5,017 bases of DNA from an uncultured Lachnospiraceae bacterium (GTDB lineage: Bacteria > Bacillota_A > Clostridia > Lachnospirales > Lachnospiraceae). This document shows positions 1 through 5,017 of the stretch, one piece after another. The stretch is from assembly GCA_910587495.1 (NCBI GenBank), contig CAJUMT010000226.1:1-5017 (forward strand), read 5' to 3'. Each line of letters starts with the position of its first letter. The first letter of the stretch is position 1. The translations under genes were made by a program, and so were the position numbers. Below the pieces are notes generated by a model, which searched no databases, was not told the DNA's origin, and worked only from the letters and a program-made list of their open reading frames with translations.

Positions 1-50
1 CGCGACCCTCGCCTTGGCAAGGCGATACTCCACCACTGAGCCACTCGTGC
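1..50 (-). tRNA. tRNA-Gly (anticodon GCC), 3' part cut off by the window edge
   Basis: Read on the minus strand from position 50, the sequence gives the 5' two thirds of a glycine tRNA. It shows a 7-nt acceptor strand starting GCACGAG, a D arm with stem GCTC/GAGT, and a 5-bp anticodon stem (21-25 pairing with 9-13) closing the seven-base loop TTGCCAA at 14-20. The anticodon GCC lies at 18-16 and reads GGC and GGU codons. A short variable loop and the first bases of the T stem follow before the window ends. The T loop, the acceptor 3' strand and any encoded CCA are outside. More tRNA genes may follow to the left in the same transcript. Identity rests on the visible anticodon loop and the closeness to known Firmicutes tRNA-Gly sequences. 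Confidence 0.95.
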
Positions 51-167
51 AACTATTATATTGTATATGCCGTATCAACGACATAAAATATAATATACCA
101 AAATCCATTATCTGTCAATATGATATTTTCAAAATTTTGTATTTTTTATGGCGAAAAACATGCGCTT
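51..167. other. AT-rich spacer between pepF and tRNA-Gly
   Basis: This 117-base spacer holds the tRNA promoter and little else. I looked for an intrinsic terminator just after the pepF stop codon on the minus strand and found only a weak three-pair stem (GCG/CGC within 151-165) and a small AT-only palindrome, CAAAATTTTG, at 130-139. Neither is a convincing terminator. pepF transcripts may therefore run into the tRNA or end by a factor-dependent route. Confidence 0.6.
90..118 (-). promoter_or_regulatory. sigma-A promoter of the tRNA-Gly gene
   Basis: On the minus strand a perfect -35 box TTGACA (118-113) is followed by a 17-base spacer and a -10 box TATTAT (95-90), one base from consensus. 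Transcription would start near position 83, giving a leader of about 33 nt before the mature tRNA at position 50. A strong, unregulated-looking promoter of this kind is typical of stable RNA genes. It also means the tRNA does not depend on read-through from pepF, which lies upstream on the same strand. Confidence 0.88.
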
Positions 168-1964
168 TCAGGATATGCTCTCTGTCAGTCTTTCCATTTC
201 ATCCAGATATTTACCGAATACAGCAAGCGCGTCGGTCACCGGCTGCGTATCCTCCATGTCAACGCCTGCCATCCGAAGCAAATCCAGCGGATACATAGAA
301 CTTCCGCCGCAAAGGAATCTCTTATAATCCGCCACTGCTTTTTCTCCTTTTTCCAGGATTCTTTTAGACAGCGCAATAGCCGCCGAAAAACCGGTCGCAT
401 ACTGGTAGACATAAAACGGCGTATAAAAATGCGGAATCCTCGCCCACTCCAGCGCAATCTCTTTGTCTACGCAAATATCTTCCCCGAAGTACATTTTATT
501 CAGATCATAATAAATCCCGCACAGCCTGTCAGCAGTCAATGTCTCTCCTTTCTCTGCCAGCCCATGGGTGATTTTCTCAAACTCCGCAAACATAGTCTGA
601 CGAAACAAGGTGGTGCGAAACTGCTCCAGAAAATAGTTCACCAAATACGCTTTTTTCTTCGAGTCCTGGGTCTTTCCGATCAAATGATGAATCAAAAGCG
701 CTTCATTACAGGTAGAAGCCACCTCCGCTACAAAAATCTTATATCCCGCATATACATAAGGCTGGTTTTTATCCGAATACCAGGAATGCAGCGCGTGCCC
801 CATCTCATGGGCCAGCGTAAATACATTGTTTAAATTCTCCTGATAGTTAAGAAGCACATATGGGTGCGTCCCGTAAGCGCCCCAGGAATAAGCGCCGCTT
901 CTCTTACCCTTATTCTCATAAACATCAATCCAGCGGGAAGAAAATCCCTCTTTCAAAAGTGCTTCATATTCTTCGCCCATAGGTTTTAACCCTGCAAGCA
1001 CCATTTCCTTCGCCTGCGCAAACGGTATCTTCTGCTCTTCATCCGCCACTATAGGCACATACAGATCATACATATGAAGTGTGTCTACCCCCAGGAGTTT
1101 CCTGCGAAGCCCCACATACCTGTGCATCAACCCCAGCGCCCCATGAACCGCCCCGATCAGATTGTCGTACACAGACACAGGAATATGGCTTCCATAAAGC
1201 GCCGCCTCCAAATCCGAGCCATGCTTTCTCGCCCTAGCATAAAATATCTCCTGCTTTACATTGGCTCTGTAAGTGGCCGCCAGCGTATTACGGTACTTTC
1301 CATACACCTTATAAAGCGCCTGAAACGCATCCTTTCTGACTCTCCTGTCTTTATTTTGCAGTAGCGAAATAAAATTTCCATGCGTCACTTCCACCGGTTC
1401 TCCGTCCTCCCCCGTAATCTCAGGAAACCGGATGTCCGCATTATTAAACATAGAGAAAATATCCTTAGGCCCTTCCGCCAGTTCTCCCACGGAAGCTAGG
1501 AGTTCCTCCATCTCCCCCGTCAGCACATGCTCTTTTTTCCTTATTATATCCTCAAAATACTGGCGGTACATCAAAAGCCCATCCTCTTCCTCTAAAAACC
1601 GCTCCACCGTCCCCTCCGGCAGCGACAGTATCTCCGGTTCTATATAAGCCCCCGCCTCCGAAAGTTCCACCAAAACCTTCTGCGCCATGCTGGCCAGATC
1701 CTGGTACGTCCCATTATCCGTATCCTCATGCAGCCTCTGATTGGCATACACATACACTTTCTCCGCCAGCATATGCACTTCATCATACATTTTCTGCATG
1801 GAAAGCAGCGTCTTCGCGCTTTCCCCCAGCTTTCCCTTAAACGCCCTGAGTCCGGGAATCATCCCCTTTAGTTTTTCATAATCCCCCTTCCACGCTTCAT
1901 CACTCTCATACAAATCTTCTACAGCCCATTTATCCTTCGCATCAATTTCATCTCTGCGCTTCAT
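168..1964 (-). CDS. pepF: Oligoendopeptidase F (peptidase family M3B)
   Basis: This is a cytosolic zinc metallopeptidase of 598 residues that cuts short peptides, typically in peptide recycling and protein turnover. The length is normal for PepF (about 600). The N-terminal helical part (roughly 1-200) includes the oligopeptidase F N-domain, and the catalytic M3 domain covers about 205-585. The zinc site is intact: HEMGH at 386-390 supplies two histidine ligands and the catalytic Glu387, and Glu414 (in FVAEVAST), 28 residues after the first His, is the third ligand. The family signatures RSGAYSWGAYGTHPYVLLNY (355-374) before the site and HFYTPFYVYQYATG (512-525) near the C-terminus are also present. 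There is no signal peptide. The frame stays open for 53 codons upstream of the chosen ATG, but that stretch runs through the divergent promoter and into the neighbouring gene and does not look like PepF, whereas MKRRDEID fits the usual N-terminus. The gene stands alone, divergent from the LUD gene. Confidence 0.96.
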   Translation of the reverse strand: MKRRDEIDAKDKWAVEDLYESDEAWKGDYEKLKGMIPGLRAFKGKLGESAKTLLSMQKMYDEVHMLAEKVYVYANQRLHEDTDNGTYQDLASMAQKVLVELSEAGAYIEPEILSLPEGTVERFLEEEDGLLMYRQYFEDIIRKKEHVLTGEMEELLASVGELAEGPKDIFSMFNNADIRFPEITGEDGEPVEVTHGNFISLLQNKDRRVRKDAFQALYKVYGKYRNTLAATYRANVKQEIFYARARKHGSDLEAALYGSHIPVSVYDNLIGAVHGALGLMHRYVGLRRKLLGVDTLHMYDLYVPIVADEEQKIPFAQAKEMVLAGLKPMGEEYEALLKEGFSSRWIDVYENKGKRSGAYSWGAYGTHPYVLLNYQENLNNVFTLAHEMGHALHSWYSDKNQPYVYAGYKIFVAEVASTCNEALLIHHLIGKTQDSKKKAYLVNYFLEQFRTTLFRQTMFAEFEKITHGLAEKGETLTADRLCGIYYDLNKMYFGEDICVDKEIALEWARIPHFYTPFYVYQYATGFSAAIALSKRILEKGEKAVADYKRFLCGGSSMYPLDLLRMAGVDMEDTQPVTDALAVFGKYLDEMERLTESIS

Positions 1965-1976
1965 AAAATACACTCG

Positions 1977-1983
1977 TTCCTTT
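1977..1983 (-). promoter_or_regulatory. Ribosome binding site for pepF (unusual spacing)
   Basis: On the minus strand the purine run AAAGGAA lies 12 bases upstream of the chosen ATG (1964), longer than the usual 6-9. An in-frame GTG at 1973-1971 would sit only about 3 bases away, which is too close. An upstream ATG at 1994-1992 directly abuts an AAGGA with no spacer. The ATG at 1964 is the best compromise and matches the family N-terminus, but the exact start could be off by a few codons. Confidence 0.6.
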
Positions 1984-2006
1984 CTATGGCACATTCCTTG
2001 TTTTTC

Positions 2007-2015
2007 TGCTATAAT
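2007..2015 (+). promoter_or_regulatory. Extended -10 promoter of the LUD gene
   Basis: The sequence TGCTATAAT carries a consensus -10 box (TATAAT, 2010-2015) with the extended TGn motif just upstream. At the 17-base spacing the -35 position holds TGGCAC (1987-1992), a poor match to TTGACA, which fits an extended -10 promoter that does not need a good -35 box. Transcription should start near 2022, giving a leader of about 31 nt that includes the ribosome binding site AAAGGAG (2037-2043), nine bases before the ATG at 2053. Confidence 0.75.
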
Positions 2016-2019
2016 ACCA
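2011..2019 (-). promoter_or_regulatory. Likely extended -10 promoter of pepF, overlapping the LUD promoter
   Basis: Read on the minus strand, the same site gives TGGTATTAT: a -10 box TATTAT (2016-2011) with its own TGn extension (2019-2017). No good -35 box is visible; the sequence at 17-base spacing is TTTCGC. A start near 2004 would give a leader of about 40 nt to the pepF ATG at 1964. No better minus-strand promoter is visible in the short intergenic space, so this is the best candidate for driving pepF. Confidence 0.55.
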
Positions 2020-2052
2020 TAAAAACACACAAAGCGAAAGGAGTACATACAT

Positions 2053-2688
2053 ATGTCACCAGTGAAGCAATCCAACGAAAACGCTGCAGCCACCCTTATC
2101 TCCAAACTTAAAAAGCGCAACATCGACGCTTTCTTCTGTCAGACCTCCCAGGAAGCTGTAGAAAAAGCCCTGTCTCTCATGCCGACAGGTTCCTCCATCT
2201 CCTGGGGCGGTTCCATGACCATCAAAGAATGCGGTTTAATGGACGCCCTTGAGAAGGGAAACTATACCCTAATCGACCGCATGACCGCCGTCACCCCCCA
2301 GGAAAAGCGCGAAATTTTCGCCAAAACCGTCATGGCCGACTATTATCTTATGAGTACCAACGCGATCACCATGGACGGCGAACTGGTCAATATCGACGGC
2401 TTTGCCAATCGGGTTTCCTGCCTGTGCGCCGGGCCTGAGCATGTCATCATCATTGCAGGCATGAACAAAGTTGTAAAGGACGTACAGTCTGGCCTTGACC
2501 GCATCCGCACCAAAGCCGCGCCGCCCAACACCGTCCGCCTGGGTAAAAATACCCCCTGCGCCAAAAACGGAGTCTGCGGCGACTGCTTCTCTCCTGACTG
2601 TATCTGCAGTCAGATCGTAATCACCAGAAGAAGCGGTATTCCCGGACGTATTAAAGTCATCCTTGTAAATGAAGACCTGGGCTTCTAA
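2053..2688 (+). CDS. LUD-domain protein (LutC/YkgG-like) with a C-terminal cysteine cluster
   Basis: This 211-residue protein belongs to the LUD (DUF162) family, named after the lactate utilization proteins LutB and LutC. Family signatures visible are the glycine-rich GSSISWGGSMTIKECGL (46-62), then NAITMDGELVNIDGFANRV (103-121), then GPEHVIIIAGMNKVVKD (127-143). The C-terminus carries five closely spaced cysteines, Cys169, Cys175, Cys178, Cys183 and Cys185 (spacing C-x5-C-x2-C-x4-C-x-C), and Cys123 and Cys125 lie mid-protein. The tail could bind an Fe-S cluster or another metal; that is inference. Stand-alone LUD proteins of about 210 residues are common in Clostridia and often annotated as lactate utilization proteins, but no lutA or lutB lies beside it, so a lactate role is not shown here. 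The start is supported by AAAGGAG at 2037-2043, nine bases upstream. It has its own promoter and terminator, so it appears monocistronic. Confidence 0.9.
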   Translation: MSPVKQSNENAAATLISKLKKRNIDAFFCQTSQEAVEKALSLMPTGSSISWGGSMTIKECGLMDALEKGNYTLIDRMTAVTPQEKREIFAKTVMADYYLMSTNAITMDGELVNIDGFANRVSCLCAGPEHVIIIAGMNKVVKDVQSGLDRIRTKAAPPNTVRLGKNTPCAKNGVCGDCFSPDCICSQIVITRRSGIPGRIKVILVNEDLGF

Positions 2689-2697
2689 AAAACTCGC

Positions 2698-2742
2698 AAA
2701 AGGGACGTATGCCGACTATTGCCGGACAAACGCCCCTTTTTT
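2698..2742 (+). terminator. Intrinsic terminator after the LUD gene, probably bidirectional
   Basis: The left arm AAAAGGGACGT (2698-2708) pairs with ACGCCCCTTTT (2730-2740) with a single A/C mismatch, giving an 11-position stem over a 21-base loop. The right arm runs directly into a T tract (six T, 2737-2742). It begins 9 bases after the LUD stop codon. On the minus strand the same stem starts 6 bases beyond the permease stop codon and is followed, after five bases, by six T, so it may also end the transporter operon. Confidence 0.85.
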
Positions 2743-2746
2743 CATA

Positions 2747-4123
2747 TTATTCGTTTCGTATCGCCGCCAGCGGACTTAGTTTCATGGCCCGAAGCGCCGG
2801 GAAAAATCCCGCCACCATGCCCACCAGCACGGCAAATATGAGGGATATCCCGATCAACCAGAAAGGAATATACGACAGATTGGCATAATATCCTTCCGAA
2901 GCCGACTTCACCACCATATTGATGACGACAGAGATGATTTCGCTTAAAACCAGACCTACTAATCCTCCGAAAAATCCGATAAATCCTGCTTCCATCAAAA
3001 ACATCATACGGATGTTTCCAAGATCACATCCCAATACTTTGATCACGCCGATCTCTTTCGTCCGCTCATAGATGGACATCATCATCGTATTGGCAATACC
3101 GATCGCCGCCACAAAGAGCGACACGGCTCCGATACCGCCCAGCACCATCTGAATCATGGCCATCTGGCTCTGGGTCTGCTCCATCCACTCCGCATTGCTG
3201 TTCGTATCGTAACCCATTTCCTCTATGGCTTTCTGGACTTCCTGCACATGGTCCATACTGTCCACCTGGATATTCACCCGCTCATAGTACAGATCTTTGT
3301 AAGGCTTCCCGCTTTTATTCGTAGGCTGGCCGGGAATCACTTTGTTTTTAAATACTTTTCGAAGCTGTGCTTCCAACGCCTTGATATCTGCCAGCACTGT
3401 CCAGCCATAACTTCCCTTATACTCATCCACCCCGCCCGCCATAATTCCGCAGGTGGGAATGATATATTTCTTGGGAGGAGGGACATTCTGGCCGTTTTCA
3501 TCCGGATACTGGGAGCTGTAGTAAGCATCTGTATCAAAAATGATAAAAACCGGGTCGTTCATCAAGTCCACATCCGGAAGCACCTGGGTCTCCCAGTAAT
3601 ACTCATTGGTTTTCGCATTATAAAAGTCTGTAATGACAGTGTTCCCGTAAAAAAGCTGCAATACCCCGTCATCGGGAGGAATCTCTCCTTCCCCTACATC
3701 CAGATCCAGTTTTCTGAGCATCTCCGCACTCATGCCCCGGATTTGGATCCATCCTTCATAGGCGCCCTGTTTGGCAAGCACACTCATCTCCAGAATAGGA
3801 GAGGCAAGCTCCACATGGGGAATATTGGCCATATCCGCGACCACCGCGTCATCAATTCTCTGGGGTTCATTGGAATCGGAACTGTCAGAACTTGACGCTA
3901 TCGCATAACCACCGCCATAATTATAGTTATTGACTTCGATCGTCGTAAGGCCGCCGGATTCTTCGATCTGCTCTAAGGAGCTTTTCCGAAGGCCAAGACC
4001 CAGGGATACCATCACGACAATAGAGGCTGTACCTATGACAACGCCTAAAACAGTCAGAACCGTCCGAAGCTTTCTGCGCGTCAGATTAGAAGCGCTCATA
4101 CTGAGCAAATCAACAAATCTCAT
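2747..4123 (-). CDS. ABC transporter permease, MacB/FtsX type
   Basis: This is a 458-residue membrane subunit of a MacB-type (type VII) ABC transporter. The layout is typical: a short cytosolic start with the basic motif NLTRRKLRTVLTVLGVVIG (13-31), TM1 at about 22-44, a large extracytoplasmic domain (about 45-323, MacB_PCD-like), then the FtsX domain with TM2 (about 324-346), TM3 (about 374-404) and TM4 (about 419-441). Two hallmark cytosolic motifs are present: YERTKEIGVIKVLG (352-365), the coupling segment after TM2, and FPALRAMKLSPLAAIR (441-456) at the C-terminus. Members couple ATP hydrolysis in the cytosol to mechanical work outside the membrane, such as export, release of envelope lipoproteins or signalling; the substrate here is unknown. 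The ribosome binding site AAAAGGAG (4137-4130) lies 6 bases before the ATG and overlaps the upstream stop codon. The external domain has a Ser/Asp-rich stretch (77-84) and a PPPKK segment (216-219 region), probably surface loops. No ATPase gene is in the window. Confidence 0.94.
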   Translation of the reverse strand: MRFVDLLSMSASNLTRRKLRTVLTVLGVVIGTASIVVMVSLGLGLRKSSLEQIEESGGLTTIEVNNYNYGGGYAIASSSDSSDSNEPQRIDDAVVADMANIPHVELASPILEMSVLAKQGAYEGWIQIRGMSAEMLRKLDLDVGEGEIPPDDGVLQLFYGNTVITDFYNAKTNEYYWETQVLPDVDLMNDPVFIIFDTDAYYSSQYPDENGQNVPPPKKYIIPTCGIMAGGVDEYKGSYGWTVLADIKALEAQLRKVFKNKVIPGQPTNKSGKPYKDLYYERVNIQVDSMDHVQEVQKAIEEMGYDTNSNAEWMEQTQSQMAMIQMVLGGIGAVSLFVAAIGIANTMMMSIYERTKEIGVIKVLGCDLGNIRMMFLMEAGFIGFFGGLVGLVLSEIISVVINMVVKSASEGYYANLSYIPFWLIGISLIFAVLVGMVAGFFPALRAMKLSPLAAIRNE

Positions 4124-4129
4124 CCTCTG

Positions 4130-4137
4130 CTCCTTTT
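4130..4137 (-). promoter_or_regulatory. Permease ribosome binding site overlapping the upstream stop codon
   Basis: On the minus strand AAAAGGAG (4137-4130) begins inside the TAA stop codon (4138-4136) of the upstream gene and ends 6 bases before the permease ATG. This spacing fixes the permease start and suggests translational coupling: ribosomes ending on the first gene sit on the second gene's binding site. Confidence 0.8.
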
Positions 4138-5017
4138 ATTGCTCGTCGCCGCCAAGGTCATCATCGTCCAGATCCAGAAGATCCTCTTCCAGGCTAAGCT
4201 GCGCTTTCTTTTTCTTCTTCTTTAAGAAAATTGTACCGCCTACGACAGCTGCCACTACCAAAACGCCTGCGATGGCCGCAATATATTTACCTTTTCCGCC
4301 GCCGTTTTCGCCCTCCATCATCTCATCGCCCATCATCTCACCATCCATCATGGGATCGTCCATCATCATGCCTTCTGTGACGAAAAGAGACACCTCTTTT
4401 TCAATGACTTTAGCAGCTCCTGTCTCGTCTTCATAGGAAATCAAAAGTTTGATCAGGCCTTCGTCCATTGTAGCCTGCTGCCCGGTCACATAGATATCCA
4501 CGGAACCGGTAGCGCCTGAATCCAGATTGCCTACGAAAGCATCCCCTCCGCTGACTGTATCGCCCTCCGTCTTTACCTGCACATTATACAGCTTGGTTTT
4601 ACCCATATTATAAATACTGAACATAATGTTAGACTCACTGCCCACTTCGATGCTCTGGGGCATAACCTCCGGCTCGCTGATGTCCACACGCGCTTCCTGC
4701 TTAACGGGAATAGATACACTGGTCTTGTTCGTATAAGCATTGACATGTTCGTCTTCATAGCTCATATTTACATCTACCGCATAGGGTTTCTGGGTCAGAT
4801 CTGCTTTGGCTTCCATCTCGATCTGAATGTCTCTTGTACCGTTTTTCCCGATCCTATCTACGAAAATGGTGCTGGAACCGGCCGTGGGAAGGAATGCGGC
4901 GTATGTAGTATCCTCATCTTTCCCTTCTACTGCCGCCACAATCTCAAAGATCATATTGTTGACGCTGGTGGCTGTGGATGTGTTTTTCAGATGCAGCGTC
5001 AGCATAAAGCTCTCTCC
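4136..5017 (-). CDS. Membrane-anchored exported protein with tandem Ig-like (CARDB/COG1361-like) domains, 5' end outside the window
   Basis: The visible C-terminal 293 residues remain in frame to the window edge. The first Met, at 5005, sits inside a domain (GESFMLTLHLKNTS) with no good ribosome binding site, so the gene is taken as partial, with a signal peptide expected upstream. Two beta-rich repeats are seen: about 1-108 and about 125-214. Each opens with a hydrophobic strand followed by an Asn (LKNTS; IYNMG) and ends with SYEDE followed by a final strand, as in CARDB/COG1361 bacterial Ig-like domains. Next come a Met/Asp-rich linker (217-236), a Gly/Lys spacer, one transmembrane helix (about 245-265), six lysines (266-271) and an acidic tail. 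The lysines mark the cytosolic side, so the Ig-like part faces outside. The gene is 12 bases upstream of the permease, and its role is probably as an extracytoplasmic partner of that transporter; this is inferred from context. The exact function is unknown. Confidence 0.85.
   Translation of the reverse strand, partial: GESFMLTLHLKNTSTATSVNNMIFEIVAAVEGKDEDTTYAAFLPTAGSSTIFVDRIGKNGTRDIQIEMEAKADLTQKPYAVDVNMSYEDEHVNAYTNKTSVSIPVKQEARVDISEPEVMPQSIEVGSESNIMFSIYNMGKTKLYNVQVKTEGDTVSGGDAFVGNLDSGATGSVDIYVTGQQATMDEGLIKLLISYEDETGAAKVIEKEVSLFVTEGMMMDDPMMDGEMMGDEMMEGENGGGKGKYIAAIAGVLVVAAVVGGTIFLKKKKKKAQLSLEEDLLDLDDDDLGGDEQ
4316..4369 (-). repeat. Low-complexity methionine/acidic linker coding segment
   Basis: Within the anchored Ig-like protein, residues 217-234 are an imperfect repeat of paired methionines separated by Asp, Glu, Gly and Pro (units such as MMD, MMDGE, MMGDE, MME): 9 of 18 residues are Met. 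In DNA it appears as recurring ATGATG, seen as catcat on the plus strand. It lies just outside the membrane helix. It may be a flexible spacer enlarged by slippage, or a binding site for soft metals; the sequence cannot decide. Confidence 0.75.

Noticed and set aside
130..139. Palindrome CAAAATTTTG as an operator or terminator
   Set aside because: It is a ten-base AT-rich palindrome expected by chance in such a spacer, with no loop and no GC-rich stem.
120..833. Long plus-strand open frame antisense to the 3' half of pepF
   Set aside because: It has no ribosome binding site, its composition is unlike a real protein, and it is fully explained as a shadow of pepF codon use.
1987..2001. Sigma-54-like element TGGCAC-N5-TTGT upstream of the LUD gene
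   Set aside because: It lacks the required GC at the -12 position (GT instead) and overlaps a much better extended -10 sigma-A promoter; no sigma-54 activator or activator site is seen. Probably coincidence.
1965..2123. N-terminal extension of pepF by up to 53 codons
   Set aside because: The extra stretch runs through the divergent promoter and into the LUD coding region, is rich in Cys, Phe and Tyr unlike PepF, and the normal family N-terminus begins at the ATG at 1964.
3248..3895. Plus-strand open frame of 215 codons antisense to the permease
   Set aside because: It mirrors the permease external domain, has no Shine-Dalgarno sequence or promoter, and shows no recognisable domain.
4307..4370. 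CRISPR-like or structured DNA repeat at the recurring catcat units
   Set aside because: The units are 3-6 bases, without spacers, in frame within a coding sequence; this is a low-complexity protein segment.
3930..4436. Plus-strand open frame rich in Ser, Pro and Phe spanning the permease start and the anchored protein tail
   Set aside because: The low-complexity composition is simply the reverse reading of the Lys, Asp and Met-rich tail region; it crosses two well-supported genes.
4136..5005. Complete gene starting at the ATG at 5005
   Set aside because: The frame is open through to the window edge, the Met lies inside an Ig-like strand, and there is no signal peptide although the protein must be exported. 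It is better treated as a partial gene.

Overview
This window reads as chromosomal sequence from a Gram-positive member of the Clostridia, most likely Lachnospiraceae. The basis is the style of the proteins (an M3B oligoendopeptidase F, a short LUD protein with a cysteine-rich tail, and a MacB-type permease paired with a membrane-anchored Ig-like protein), AGGAG-type ribosome binding sites, consensus sigma-A promoters and a moderate GC content. The genus cannot be fixed from the sequence alone. The window is almost fully occupied by genes, with no stretch over 300 bases left unexplained. I see no CRISPR array, insertion sequence, phage gene or sign of recent transfer.

Layout, left to right. 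The left edge cuts through a tRNA-Gly (anticodon GCC) on the minus strand, which has its own near-perfect sigma-A promoter just upstream. Next is pepF on the minus strand (oligoendopeptidase F, 598 aa, complete zinc metallopeptidase motif). A compact 88-base divergent promoter region separates pepF from a plus-strand gene for a 211-aa LUD-domain protein. That gene ends in a strong intrinsic terminator, which lies between it and a convergent minus-strand transporter operon. Two operon genes are visible: a complete MacB/FtsX-type ABC permease (458 aa) and, upstream of it, the C-terminal 293 residues of an exported protein with tandem Ig-like (CARDB/COG1361-like) domains, a methionine-rich linker and one C-terminal membrane anchor. 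The anchored protein continues past the right edge. No ATPase gene is in the window, so if the transporter is functional its ATPase should lie further upstream.

How the genes work together. The anchored Ig-like protein and the permease are 12 bases apart, and the permease's ribosome binding site overlaps the upstream stop codon. They are therefore almost certainly co-transcribed and probably act in one envelope complex, by analogy with MacB-type systems that couple a cytosolic ATPase to extracytoplasmic partners. PepF (cytosolic peptide turnover) and the LUD protein (possibly Fe-S-linked redox metabolism) share only a promoter region and have no obvious functional link.

Most of the window is ordinary housekeeping sequence. 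The points most worth a second look are the symmetric -10 element that appears to serve both pepF and the LUD gene, the methionine-rich linker next to the membrane in the anchored protein, and the anchored-protein/permease pair itself, whose substrate is unknown. I do not see convincing evidence for a wholly new system.
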